Assembly (NCBI GenBank): GCA_963921195.1
Contig: OY992541.1
Span: forward strand, 10,324,951-10,388,950
Direction of reading: 5' to 3'
Origin: Pegoplata infirma
Taxonomy: Eukaryota; Arthropoda; Insecta; Diptera; Anthomyiidae
Length of the DNA: 64,000 nucleotides
Both the position numbers and the translations under genes were made by a program. Below the pieces are notes generated by a model that had not been told where the DNA came from, did no database searches, and worked only from the letters and a program-made list of their open reading frames with translations. The first letter of the stretch is position 1, and each line of letters starts with the position of its first letter. Positions 1-11,378 of this stretch are shown one piece after another.

Positions 1-2550
1 TTCCAAGCCAAATCACTCACTTTTAGACCCGACCCCTTTCGATTTATTTTATTTTTGGATATGTTTTAGTACTTATTAAATGCAACTTGGACACCAATTT
101 TCGGCCTTTTATTTCAAGATGGTGTTGAGTCAATCAATTTTTCAAAATGGCGATTTTCTCAAAAAAATTAAAAAATTGAAATTTTTAATTAATTTTGACC
201 ATTAAAAAATATAGATATTTTAAAAAAAGTTGGACAACGTTTTGTTGGTATGTAAATGTAGTTTTAGAAAAAAAATATGAAAAAATTATTCGAAGTAATT
301 ATCACTTATTTTTTGACGTTTAAAAATTAAAATCTACTTTTTGAAAAAGTCCGAAACCTTCGATTTTTTTGTAAAAAACTATAAAAAATCTACTCTCAAT
401 TACGCAACTTTTAAGCCATAATTCGAGATGTGATCACAATTCTTTCTATTTTTTTTTAAATTTTAAAAAGTGAACCTTTTATTTTTTGGCTCTGATTTAT
501 TTTATATGGTGCTCCAAAAAAAATAAATTGTTAGATATTGACCCTAACTTACCCCAGATATATTTATTTCAATGTAAAAATACGTCTCACAAAAATTTAG
601 AACGATCGGAAATGGGTAAGGCGTTTAGCATGGTCCTTGAAGTTTAAAAAATGGATTACAAGGAAAAATATGATTTTTTTCTGTTTTAGCAATATTTTTG
701 GTATTTTAAGTTAATTTTTTTTCAAGAAATCACAGAATTATGATGTAGAGTAAAATGCCTTTCTAATAAGGTACTAAAAACTAAAATCGGTTGAAAATCA
801 GCCAAGTTATTACAACTTCCCCAGGCATCTAACGTGTGGCAGACGACTTGATTAAGCAATACAATACGATTTTTGAAATTCATTGAAATTTTGTACTATA
901 CTTAATAACATTTTTTTATTCTTCAAGTTCAAATGTAATTTGATGACAAGTATTTTTCATATTAAGGGTATTCATTTCAGAAAATGTAAAAGTGGAAAAA
1001 TGAAAAATGCAAGATTCCACTCTCATTGATGTGAATGGGTACATAAAAAAATATGATAGAAAGTTTCCAAAAATAATTAAATTATTCGATGAATGAACCA
1101 ATTAACTTATAAATTACACTTTTTACTCATTTTGTTAGGCTTTTCTTGTTGTTTAATTCTTAATTTCTATTATTATAACCAAAAGTATTTGTATACATAT
1201 TTTTTTCTAAGAAAAATTTCAAACACATGTTCTATAAGGGCTGCCGTGGTAGAAAAAACTGACATGACAGTTGCAAATCTTGGTACTTTTTCTTTGGCTA
1301 GTAATGAATGGCAACGCTTTAAATAATTGGAAAAATGTAACTTTTTACTCTGATAATTTTACACTTGGATATAGGTTGTTTAAATTGCAACTTTTAAGTG
1401 GAAAATGTTTTCATGTGTTTGTTGTAATAAAAAGTTACATTTTTACAATTTTTCATTTTTACAACTGAAAAAAAGCTGAAATGAATACCCTTATTGTGTT
1501 TTGCTAACATTTTTTAAATTAATGCTAAAAATGCCTGCATTTTCAACACCCTTTTGAAATCTCTATTTTAAATTTTTTTTTTTTGTTTTAAAATTTGGAA
1601 AAACCAAAAAAATATTAAACTGAAACATGAATAATGAAAAAATTTTATTACAGTAGAAAATTTCAATAAATTTCAAAAATCGGATTGTATTGCTTAATCA
1701 AGTCGTCTGCCACACGTTAGATGCTTGGGGAACTTGTAATAACTTGGCTGATTTTCAACCGATTTTAGTTTTTAGTACCTTATTAGAAAGGCATTTTACT
1801 CTAGATCATAATTCTGTAATTGCATGAAATAAAAATTAACTTAAAATACCAAAAATATTGCGAAAACAGAAAAAAATTCATATTTTTCCTTGTAATCCGT
1901 TTTTTAAACTTCAAGGACCATGCTAAACGCCTTACCCATTTCCGATCGTTCTAAATTTTTGTGAGACGTATTTTTACATTGAAATAAATATATCTGGGGT
2001 AAGTTAGGGTCAATATTTAACAATTTTTTTTTTTTTGGAGCACCATATAAAATAAATCAGAGCCAAAAAATAAAAGGTGCACTTTTTAAAATTTAAAAAA
2101 AAACAGAAAGAATTGTGATCACATCTCGAATTATGGCTTAAAAGTTGCGTAATTGAGAGTAGAATTTTTGTAGTTTTTTACAAAAAAATCGAAGGTTTCG
2201 GACTTTTTCAAAAATTCGATTTTAATTTTTAAACGACAAAAAATAAGTGATAATTACTTCGAATAATTTTTTCATATTTTTTTTATAAAACTACATTTAA
2301 ATACCAACAAAACGTTGTCCAACTTTTTTTAAAATATCTATAATTTTTAATGGTCAAAATTAATTAAAAATTTCAATTTTTTAATTTTTTTGAGAAAATC
2401 GCCATTTTGAAAAATTGATTACTCAACACCATCTTGAAATAAAAGGCTGAAAATTGGTGTCCAAGTTGCATTTAATAAGTACTAAAACATATCCAAAAAT
2501 AAAATAAATCGAAAGGGGTCGGGTCTAAAAGTGAGTGATTTGGCTTGGAA
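1..2550. mobile_element. Long terminal-inverted-repeat (foldback) element, left edge at window start
   Basis: Positions 1 to about 898 are the reverse complement of about 1648 to 2550, with few mismatches. The outer ends are TTCCAAGCCAAATCACTCAC at base 1 and its complement ending at 2550. The 750-base spacer (about 899-1647) has only short open frames (at 1093 and 1271 on plus), resembling nothing I know. Bases after 2550 continue a HINE-A repeat from its middle, so the element appears to have inserted into one. The left flank lies outside the window, so no target duplication can be checked. No transposase was seen; it looks non-autonomous. Superfamily unknown. Confidence 0.85.
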
Positions 2551-3152
2551 TGCCCCATATATATTATTGATCAGTGATCGATTCTAAGACATTCTAGCGA
2601 TGTCCGTCCGTCCGTCTGTAGTTAACACGATACAGTCAAAATAAAAAAGCTAGACCCCTCAAGTTTGGCATAAATATGTCTTATGCTCCTAAGCAGGTTA
2701 AGTTCGGAAATGGGCCAAATCGGACCAGGGGGAAAAAAGTTCCCCCTTGAAGAACTGAACCAAACTCTTAAAAATGCTAATTTTTTTGACGTTTTTTTTT
2801 GTATTTTTGTGAACCAAATGAGACATTTTTATGTTCGTAGAAGTTTATAGTCCTGCGCTTGGACCTACGGGATTAAAAAATGTAGCTTTTTTGTCCCGCC
2901 CCTTTTTTAAGGGCGTGGATAAAAAAATAATTTAAAAAATTATAAAACTATAATACTTTAGTGCACAAAGCAGACAAAAAAGAACTTGTAAACAAATACC
3001 GTTAAGGCCAAGGAGTCACCCCAGCTCACCGACCCCTCCCCTTCCTTGCCCCCCTTAAAACAACGCCCCTGTCAAACTTTTTTTTTAATTTTTTTTACAT
3101 GTTGGAGGGTATAATAGATTCGGCACAGCCGAATTTAACACTCTCACTTGTT
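2551..3152 (+). mobile_element. HINE-A repeat (DINE-1/mini-me-like), 5' part cut off
   Basis: This copy has the conserved block GATCAGTGATCGATTCTAAG, a short GTCCGTCC run near 2600, the GGGGGAAAAAAGTTCCCCC segment, and the 3' end GTTGGAGGGTATA followed by hairpin ATTCGGCACAGCCGAAT and ACTTGTT. The 5' end is missing where the long-TIR element of 1-2550 adjoins. A GTCY microsatellite plus 3' hairpin are the published hallmarks of dipteran mini-me/DINE-1 (Helentron-associated) elements. Assignment to that group is by architecture only. Confidence 0.8.
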
Positions 3153-4171
3153 ATAAATAAAATTGCATGAATATACAAAAAAAAACGAGTATGATTAACA
3201 AAAATACGAATAGAACTAACAAAAATACGAGTTGATCAGCTTTTACAAAAACTGTCAACAGTTATAGTTGAAATCAACACAAATATTTGTGAGGTCAAAA
3301 TCAACAATGATTGCTGTAGAATTTACTACGATTTTCTTTGGGAATGCAATGATTTTTGGTTGAGTGTATGAACCCGCCTAACCTACACCGAAAAAAAGCA
3401 TGCCTTATATAAACGAAATGCTTTGTAAACAAAGAAAATATGTTATTGTTTATTAATTTAAGTACACCTAAGTGTAATTAAATATTGCAATAATTAAAAT
3501 TTTTCTTTGTTTGCAAAAAATTGGTGGTCAAAAGAATTGGAGTTCAAAGAATGTGGATTTTTTCTACTGTACTTAAAAAATTTCACTGTTTGTTTGGGTT
3601 CTTGGAATTTGATCACTGAATAAAAACTATTGGACCTTTTTTAATGTTTGAACTTGAACTTTTTTAAATTTTTAATGTTTGAACTTGGAAAAAATCGAAA
3701 TATTTTTCAAAAATGTTCTGACAAATGTCTATAAATAATTTCATTTTCCAGATCGACCGTCGTAGCACATTTATTATTTACTCAATCTGGACGCTATAAG
3801 GTTTAAATTAAAGCTTTAAAAATTACCTAGGTAACGTTTTTAATAAAAATACTCGTTTGATAATTATAACGTTTACACAGAAAAAAAAAAAAAATTTGAG
3901 TAAATTTTTAATACTATTGAGTAAAAAATTACTCAATTTTGCACCAGCAAACGATTCAATAGTATTGAGTAAACTTTTAATAAAAATTTATTAAATGTTT
4001 GAAAAACAATTTGAGTAAATTTTTAATTGACACAATCGCGCACTGTATATTTTTGTAACAATTTTTACAATTTTTTAAAACAAAACTTTTTTGGCATTTA
4101 ATTTCTTTGTGCGTTTTGGAATTAAAAAAAAAAATTTAAAATATCTTTTAGAAGAAATAAACTTACATAAA
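3153..4171. other. AT-rich intergenic or intronic DNA, no gene seen
   Basis: I see no coding pattern. Around 3895-4025 the phrase TTGAGTAAATTTTTAAT and its complement recur several times in an imperfect inverted arrangement, possibly a decayed MITE. Otherwise the stretch is simple AT-rich sequence. Confidence 0.5.
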
Positions 4172-5026
4172 AACAAGTGAGAGTGTTAAATTCGGCTGTG
4201 CCGAATCTATTATACCCACCAACACGTTAAAAAAAAACATGGGCGTCTTTTTTTTGGGGGGGGGGGGGGTTTCGACGGTAAGAGACAACCTTCCTGAATC
4301 CAACTGCAGGACTTTGAACTTCTTCTGAGATAAAAAATGTTTCGTTTGTTAAGCAAAAGCACAAGAAATCTATAAAAAATAGCGTTTTTCAGAGGTTGGT
4401 TTAGTTCTTAAAGGGGGAACTTTTTCACCCGTGGCCCGATTTTACCCATCTCCGAACTTAACCAGCCTATGACCGTTAGACATATTCGTGCCAAATTTCA
4501 GGAGTCTAGCTCTTTTATTTTGGACTGTATCGTGTCCTCCACAGACGGACGGACAGAAAGACAGACGGACGGACAGACGGACATCGCTAGAATGTCTTAG
4601 AATCGATCACTGATCAATTATATACATTATGGGGTCCCCGACCGATATTTCGATGCGTTACACACGGAATGACAAAGTGAGTATACCCCCATACCACAGA
4701 CTAATACAGACTCGACATATATGACAGGTGTCAAAAAAGTATTTTTTAACCATATGGTTAATGTTTTCAAATTATTCTACGAATTAGGTTAGAAAGAGAA
4801 AGCTAATATAACGCATCCATAATAAAAATGGATGCCAGATCGGTTTTTGTTGTTTCACTCACTCCTAAGTCATAGAAAGTGTTGCCATGTAAGCGTAAAA
4901 CGGACTAAAACCCGCTGAATTTTCTCCTAAAATCGCTTAGTCTTTCCCCATTTTCTCTTATAAAACTCTACTGTCGAGTCTGTATTTAGTCTGTGCCCAT
5001 ACTGTGGTTGGAGGGTATAAAAAAAA
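4172..5026 (-). mobile_element. HINE-A repeat, interrupted by a MITE-7
   Basis: The copy starts with AACAAGTGAGAGTGTTAAAT and the hairpin, and carries a GGACAGACGGAC run (about 4550-4580). It is split at 4694 by a MITE-7 and resumes at 4996 to end in GTTGGAGGGTATA. The interruption leaves a 7-bp duplication CCCATAC on both sides. Confidence 0.85.
4695..4995 (+). mobile_element. MITE-7, complete copy (301 bp)
   Basis: The element begins CACAGACTAATACAGACT and ends in the imperfect complement, AGTCTGTATTTAGTCTGTG. It is flanked by CCCATAC at 4688-4694 and 4996-5002. It has no coding capacity. The interior includes AACCATATGGTTAA, a palindrome kept in all copies. A 7-bp duplication with CA...TG ends suggests a P-like or hAT-like transposase, but this is inference. 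Confidence 0.9.
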
Positions 5027-5445
5027 TAAATTTTAAAGTTCCGAAAAAAATTCTAAATTTTCTAAGTCCTACATATTTTTATATAAAAGGTGTCAAAGTT
5101 TGTAATAGGTCATTTTGTAGTAGGTCATTTGTGGCATGTCACGTGACCTATCAAGGACCGGTCACTTTTCCTGCAGGAACTTTAAACACTTTCATGATTA
5201 CGAAATATTTTCGTAGGTTTCGTAAATCTGGATTAATTGGTTTTTCGTAATATAAAGTATATTTTACGAAACAATTGAGAACGAAATTCTTAATTTCTTA
5301 AAATGTTGCATCGAGTTTTATCGGTGTAGGGTTGCCAGACGGCCTGAAATGCCTGGATTGTCCAGTAATTTAGGGTCTGGTCCAGTTTCCAGCAAACACA
5401 TAATTTGTCCAGTTAAAAAAGAATTAATATAATTTTAACAATTTT
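5027..5445. other. No gene seen; degraded repeat sequence
   Basis: The 85-codon open frame at 4993-5250 resembles no known protein and begins inside a HINE end. At 5328-5400 there is a GC-richer patch starting TAGGGTTGCCAGACGGCC, which looks like one hAT-type terminus without a visible partner. Confidence 0.4.
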
Positions 5446-6123
5446 TATACCCTCCAACTACAGTATGGGGGTATACTCACTTTGTCATTCCGTGTGTAAC
5501 GCATCAAAATATCGGTCTAGGACCAGTATATATATTTATAATCAGTGATCGATTCTAAAACATTCTAGCGATGTCCGTCCGTCTGTCCGTCTGTAGTTAA
5601 CACGATACAGTCCAAAATAATAGAGTTAGACTCCCGATATTTGGCACGAATATGTGTTAGTTTCCTAGGCAGGTTAAGTTCGTAAATGAGCAATATCGGG
5701 CCAGGGGAAAAAAGTTCCCCTTTGAAGAACTAAACCAACCTCTGAAAAATATAATTTTTTTTAAATGATTTTTTGTGTTTAACAAATGCAATATTTTTAT
5801 GCTACAAGAATTTCACAGTCCTGCATTTGGACCCTGAGAACTAGAAAATGTCGTTTTTTCGGTCCGCCCCCCCCCCCCCCCTTTTTATGGGCGTGGAATT
5901 AAAAAATATCTTTTTAATTATGATAAACTTTTATTTCTTTTGAGCAAAAAGCATAAGAATGAATTTTTAAACACATATTCGACAGGAAATTTGCCCCCCT
6001 CCGTTTCTCCTACCGACCCCCCCCCAAAAAAGAAAAACGAAACGCCCCTGATTTTTTTTTATTTTTTTGCATGTTGGAGGGTATAAAAGATTCGGCACAG
6101 CCGAATTTAACTCTCTTACTTGT
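5446..6123 (+). mobile_element. HINE-A repeat, complete copy
   Basis: It runs from TATACCCTCCAAC through the GTCCGTCCGTCTGT block near 5575 and a long C run at 5866 to the GGAGGGTATA/hairpin end and ACTTGTT. Its 3' third (from about 5958) also forms the left arm of a large inverted duplication. Confidence 0.85.
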
Positions 6124-6210
6124 TTTTTATTAAATTTATTTTATATTTCTTTATGGTCTACTTTTTGGCTACTTATAAATATAAATACACCACAAAAATA
6201 AGTCCGGAGG

Positions 6211-6470
6211 CACAGACTAATACAGACTCGACATAAGTGACAGGTGTCAAAAAAGAATTTCTTAACCATATGGTTAATTTTTTCAAATTATTCTACGAAT
6301 TATGTTAGAAAGAGAAAGTTAATATAACACGCCATAGAAAAAATAGATGCCAGATTGGTTTTTATTGTTTTACTCACTTCTAAGTCGTAGAAAGTGTTGC
6401 CATGTTAGCTTAAAACTAGCTAAAACCCGCTCTGTTTTCTCTTCAAATCGCATAGTTTTTTCCCATTTTT
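6211..6470 (+). mobile_element. MITE-7 fragment (left arm of inverted duplication)
   Basis: It starts CACAGACTAATACAGACT and follows the MITE-7 consensus to CCCATTTTT, where a 25-base HINE-A start (TATACCCTCCAAC...) follows. The right part is absent here; its mirror lies at about 7138-7390. Confidence 0.75.
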
Positions 6471-6493
6471 ATACCCTCCAACTACAGTATGGG

Positions 6494-7390
6494 CACAGAC
6501 TATATACAGACTCGACAGTAGAGTTTTATAAGAAACAAGTAAAAAAGTTAAATTCGGCCTTGCCGAATGTAATGATACCCTCCACAATTTCAAAAAGATT
6601 ATTGCAAACAACTTTATTTAAAAGGAAATTACTTTTGAAAAAAAAAAAAATTGAAAAAAAAATTTCCGCGAAAAAAAATTTTGGTAAAAAAAAATCCGCG
6701 ATTTTTTTCTTTTTGTGTCAAAAAATATGTTCGTACTTGTTTAAATACCATTTGGTGTTCAATTATGTTAACATATGTCAACCAGAAGCCGAATTAAAGC
6801 ATTTTGTATTTTTAGGTTATGTTGAATGTACTGAAATTTTTGAGGTGTGCTTACATTTTCATTCATAACTTTTGAACCGCTGAACCGATATCGCTCAAAT
6901 GCAATACCAAACTTCTCGGGAGAACTTCCAATATATATGTTAAGTTTCAGTTATCTCTGTGCAATATTTTGTCCGCGAGAGCATTTTCCACAGACAGACG
7001 GACATCGCTAGAATGTCTTAAAATCGATCGGGCATCATGAATATATATACTTTATGGGGTCCCAGACCGATATTTCGATGAGTTACAAACGGAATGACAA
7101 ACTTATATATACCCTCTATCACTAAGTGGAGGGTATAAAAATGGGGAAAAACTAAGCGATTTTAGGAGAAAGCACAGCGATTTTTAGTCCGTTTTACGCT
7201 AACATGGCAACACTTTTTACGAGTGAGTGAAACTACAAAAACCGATCTGGCATCCATTTTTCTTATGGCGCGTTATATCAGGTTTCTCTTTCTAACCTAA
7301 TTCGTTAGAATAATTTGAAAATATTAACCATATGGTTAAGAAATTCTTTTTTGACACCTGTTACTTATGTCGAGTCTGTATTAGTCTGTG
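6494..7390 (-). mobile_element. MITE-7 carrying a HINE-B insertion
   Basis: The ends CACAGACTATATACAGACT (6494) and AGTCTGTATTAGTCTGTG (7390) enclose a HINE-B at about 6535-7138. Flanks are CAGTATGGG and CCTCCGG, so no 7-bp target duplication survives, consistent with rearrangement of this locus. Confidence 0.75.
6535..7138 (-). mobile_element. HINE-B repeat (complete)
   Basis: It starts with CAAGTAAAAAAGTTAAATTC and hairpin ATTCGGCCTTGCCGAAT, then an A-rich tract, the block GAACCGATATCGCTCAAATG, a short GACAGACGGAC run and TTTATGGGGTCCCAGACCG. It ends in CTAAGTGGAGGGTATA. It differs from HINE-A in the interior but keeps the hairpin stem and subterminal GGAGGGTATA. It lies in the A/T tract of a MITE-7. 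Confidence 0.85.
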
Positions 7391-7477
7391 CCTCCGGACT
7401 TATTTTTGTGGTGTATTTATATTTATAAGTAGCCAAAAAGTAGACCATAAAGAAATATAAAATAAATTTAATAAAAA

Positions 7478-7650
7478 ACAAGTAAGAGAGTTAAATTCGG
7501 CTGTGCCGAATCTTTTATACCCTCCAACATGCAAAAAAATAAAAAAAAAATCAGGGGCGTTTTGTTTTTTTTTGGGGGGGGGGGTCGGTAGGAGTAACGG
7601 AGGGGGGCAAATTTCCTGTCGAATATGTGTTTAAAAATTCATTCTTAAAA
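7478..7650 (-). mobile_element. HINE-A 3' fragment (right arm of inverted duplication)
   Basis: Hairpin ATTCGGCTGTGCCGAAT and TATACCCTCCAACATGC are present, and the copy stops abruptly after AAATTCATTCTT. It mirrors 5958-6123. Confidence 0.8.
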
Positions 7651-7660
7651 ATTAAATAAT

Positions 7661-7706
7661 ACTTTTTTGACACCTGTCACTTATGTCGAGTCTGTATTAG
7701 TCTGTG
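7661..7706 (-). mobile_element. MITE-7 terminal remnant
   Basis: Only the last 46 bases remain, from TTTTTTGACACCTGTCAC to AGTCTGTG, directly followed by GTATGGGGGTA of a HINE-A. Confidence 0.75.
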
Positions 7707-8035
7707 GTATGGGGGTACACTCACTTTGTCATTCCGTGTGTAACGCATCAAAATATCGGTCTAGGACCCCATTAAGTATATATATTTATTATCAGTGATC
7801 GATTCTAAGACATTCTAGCGATGTCCGTCCGTCCGTATGTCCGTCTGTAGTTAACACGATGCAGTCTAAAATAAAAGTGCTAGACTCCCGACATTTGGCA
7901 CGAATATGTCTTATGTTCCTAGGCAGGTTAAGTTCGTAAATGAGAAAAATCGGACTAGGGGGAAAAAAGTTCCCCCTTGAAGAACTAAACCAACCTCTGA
8001 AAATACCATTTTTTATATGATTTTTTGTGTGTCAC
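7707..8035 (+). mobile_element. HINE-A repeat, 5' half
   Basis: It contains GTATGGGGGTA, the ACTTTGTCATTCCGTGTGTA block, GTCCGTCCGTATGTCCGTCT and AAAGTTCCCCCTTGAAGAAC, then breaks into unrelated AT-rich DNA after GATTTTTTGTGTG. Confidence 0.8.
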
Positions 8036-9656
8036 ACACATTTATTACCAACTTGTTGTTATAAATGCCAATCTTAATCTTCTCAAATGTAAAAAATGCC
8101 AATGTAAACGTTACAGATTGCAAAGTAGATTAAAATCGAAATTTATTAGATTAGAAATCCAATGTAAACGCACTGCAAATCAAATGATACACTTAAAAAA
8201 TTATGTTAGTAAAATCAACTGAAAATGTCAGTTAAAATTACTACTTTGTAAGTTATTTTGGGGTCAACTAATTTTTCAGTTAAATTAACTAACAATGTAA
8301 GTTATTTTAACTGACAAAAAACAACTGACTTATATAGTAAAAACTACTTACATTTGTAGCCAAATCAACTAAAATGTAGTAAAAATAAAATAATCAATAT
8401 AAATTTTTTTTTTCCAAAAATTTTTTCAGAAAAAAAATTGAAGACCAAATTTTTTCCGTTTTTTTTTTTTCAAAAAAAAAAGTTGTGGAAAATAAAAAAA
8501 CAAAAATTTATTTTTATTTTTTTTGAAAAAAAAAAAAATTGAAAATTTTTCAGAGATAAAAAAAAAATAAAATTAACTACTTTAAATAACTGTTACTACA
8601 TTACAGTACTTTTTTGTAAGTTGTTCAAAAAAACGACTTAAAATAACTAACAGAAATAGTTGTTTGATATTTTTTATACAAAAACAACTGACCTTGTAGT
8701 TGAAAACAACTAACTACACAAACAACTAACATGTAGTAACTTACATAATTTTCTGAGTGTATATTGAATAGAGTTTGCAAATAATCGAGATATTTCATAA
8801 TAGCGATTACGATTAAAAAATTCGCCGTTATTCGCGATTATCGATAAATCGATTTTTTAAAAAAGTTGATTTTCAATAGCTTTATTAATAAAACTATTTT
8901 AAAATTTACATTTCAGAACGTACGAAAATATAAAAACTAACATTTTTAAGAAATAAAGTTATAAACTTTCGAATTTTTGTTAAATTTTTTTTTAAACATG
9001 TAGTATAAATGCTTTCCTCTTTAACATTTTTAACACTTTTTGAATGATAAATTATGATTTTTGGAGAAAAATGCATCTCTATTGCACTTAAATCAACTCT
9101 GCTAAGAGTGCTTGAATCAGCGCTGAAAAGATAAATTTAAAAAATAAATTTATCATAAATGGTCATGTACAATATTTTTAAAGGTTTTTGGCGCGCTGAA
9201 TCTGAATCTGGCCTTTAAATTGCTCTATCTCGTCAGGTTTTTGAGATATTTCAAATAAATTGATGTATCAAAAACTTAAAAAGATAGCGCAATTTCAAGG
9301 TCAAATTCGAATTCAGGAGGTCAAAAACCATTAAAATAATGATACGCGACCTCTTAGTATGTTCTTTTATTTTTTATTTTTTTTGCCTGGGTTGTCCGCA
9401 CGGCAATTTCATACAAAATCTTAATTTTCTTTTTTAGAAAAATTATCACAAAAAAAAAAAAAGATATATGATTTTACTGCGTCTTAAAAGCGCTTTATTT
9501 GTGCTACCAAAGAGGGATCTAAACTGTGACATCGCCCACAGAAATCATGCCTAAATTCAGGTAGTTTGAATGCGCTCTTTGACTCGTGATTCCTTTCCAA
9601 CAGCTGCTTCCATTTCAAAAAAATTTTAGCTGGGTCGTGTCGGAATACATGGTAAC
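8036..9656. other. AT-rich region without recognisable gene
   Basis: From 8200 to 8755 phrases such as AACTGACTTA, TAGTTAAAA and CAACTAAC alternate with their complements, suggesting an old foldback repeat. At 8775-8860 there are several ATCG-rich words (GCGATTATCGATAAATCGAT). The 65-codon frame at 8025 is not supported as a gene. Confidence 0.45.
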
Positions 9657-10160
9657 TAGTGTCCGACCGAATACACCTTTTTTGGCCGAAGCCGAAGCCG
9701 AATATTCGGCCAAATTTTCACTATTCGGCCAAACCGAAGCCGAAGCCGAATATTAAAAAAAAATATATATTTATGTAGTAAAAACAAGAAAAAAATAAAA
9801 CTCGACTCGGCGGGATACTCAAATGCATGAGAATGTTGTCTAGAATAATTTTATTTTAAGCAAAAATTTTTTTTGGACATTTTTTTAAAAAAAATATATT
9901 TTAGAGAGTAAATTTTTTTCGAGCGATAATTTTTTTTGAATGTAAAGAATGTTTTTAGTTACAAAAACACTTAGTAAAATGTTTTTGTGGCTTACTAATG
10001 TGGTTCAAAGTTAGTTTAGTGTGTTTTTCAACACGTGAGCACAAATATTATTCAATTATTCGATATTCGGCCTATTCGGCCAAAATTATGGCCGAAGCCG
10101 AATAGTGGCCGAATAGTGCTTTTTGGCCGAAGACGAAGCCGAATATTCGGTCGGACACTA
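9657..10160. mobile_element. hAT-type MITE (504 bp)
   Basis: The terminal inverted repeats are TAGTGTCCGACCGAATA and TATTCGGTCGGACACTA. The 8-bp target duplication ATGGTAAC is perfect (9649-9656 and 10161-10168). The interior repeats GGCCGAAGCCGAA words near both ends. An 8-bp duplication with such termini is typical of hAT elements. The 73-codon frame at 10035-10256 crosses the right end and is incidental. Confidence 0.9.
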
Positions 10161-10363
10161 ATGGTAACTTTTGCTAAATTTCATTATAATTTTTTTACCA
10201 AATCAGTCCAATGCCCTTTGGAAGGTATTTTTAAAATAAAATTGAGGGGTTACTAAGATAAGAATTTACTTTAAATTTGAACGACTTACGAAAAAAAGGG
10301 AAAGAAACATTTTAAACAAGTTTAATGAATAACACAGGGCAACACTTTTTTATACCCTCCAAC

Positions 10364-11359
10364 CACAGACTATATACAAACTCGACAGTAGAGTTTTATA
10401 AGAAACAAGAGTGTTAAATTCGGCTGTGCCGAATCTTTTATACCCTCCAACATGCAAAAAAAAAATGCAGGGGCGTTTAATTTTTTTTTGGGGGGGGGGG
10501 GGGGATCAGGGGGTCGCTAGTAGTAATTGAGGGGGGGGGCAAATTTTCCCTCGAGTATGTGTTTAAAAATTCATTCTTATGCTTTTTGCACTAAAGAAAT
10601 ACAAGATTATCATTATTTAAAAAAAATGTTTTATTCCACGCCCATAAAAGGGGGGCGGGCCGAAAAAACGACATTTTCTAATTCTCTGGGTCCAAATGCA
10701 GGACTTTGAACTTTTTGTGGCATAAAAATGTTGCATTTGTTAAACAAAAACACAAAAAATCATGTAAAAATATGGTATTTTTCAGAGGTTGGTTTAGTTC
10801 TTCAAGGGGGAACTTTTTTCCCCCTGGTCCGATTTTGCTCATTTACGAACTTAACCTGCCTATTAACATAAGACATATTCGTGCCAAATGTCGGTAGTCT
10901 AGCTCTTTTATTTTGGACTGCATCGTGTTAACTACAGACGGACAGACGGACGGACGGACGGACGGACATCGCTAGAATGTCTTAGAATCGATCACTGATC
11001 ATAAATATATATACTTTATGGGGTCCTAGACCGATATTTTGATGTGTTACACACGGAATGACAAAGTGAGTATACCCCCATACTGTAGTTGGAGGGTATA
11101 AAAATGGGGGGAAACTAAGCGATTTCAGGAGAAAACACAGCGGTTTTTAGTCCGTTTTACGCTAACATGGCAACACTTTCTACGACTTAGGAGTGAGTGA
11201 AACAACAAAAACCGATCTGGCATCCATTTTTCTTATGGCGCGTTATATCAGTTTTCTCTTTCTAACCTAATTCGTAGAATAGTTTGAAAATATTAACCAT
11301 ATGGTTAAAGAATACTTTTTTGACACCTGTCACTTATGTCGAGTCTGTATTAGTCTGTG
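10364..11359 (-). mobile_element. MITE-7 with internal HINE-A
   Basis: The ends CACAGACT and AGTCTGTG are flanked by CTCCAAC at 10357-10363 and 11360-11366, a perfect 7-bp duplication. A HINE-A occupies about 10405-11100 within the MITE's A/T tract (AGAAA on one side, AAAATGGGG on the other). Confidence 0.9.
10405..11100 (-). mobile_element. HINE-A inside MITE-7 (first copy)
   Basis: It runs from CAAGAGTGTTAAATTCGGC through a G run near 10490, the CCCCCTGGTCCGATTTTG segment, and an ACGGACGG tetramer array near 10935-10965, to GTTGGAGGGTATA. The frames at 10527 and 10706 lie in this repeat and are not genes. Confidence 0.9.
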
Positions 11360-11378
11360 CTCCAACTACAGTATGGGC

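Larger units (their letters stand above)
5958..7650. repeat. Large inverted duplication (arms about 520 bp)
   Basis: The left arm (about 5958-6480) and right arm (about 7128-7650) are reverse complements. They include the 3' end of a HINE-A, about 85 bases of single-copy-looking linker (6125-6210 against 7391-7476) and half of a MITE-7. The centre holds a HINE-B and a second MITE end. Because the linker, not only transposon sequence, is mirrored, this is a local inverted duplication rather than two insertions in opposite directions. Confidence 0.8.
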
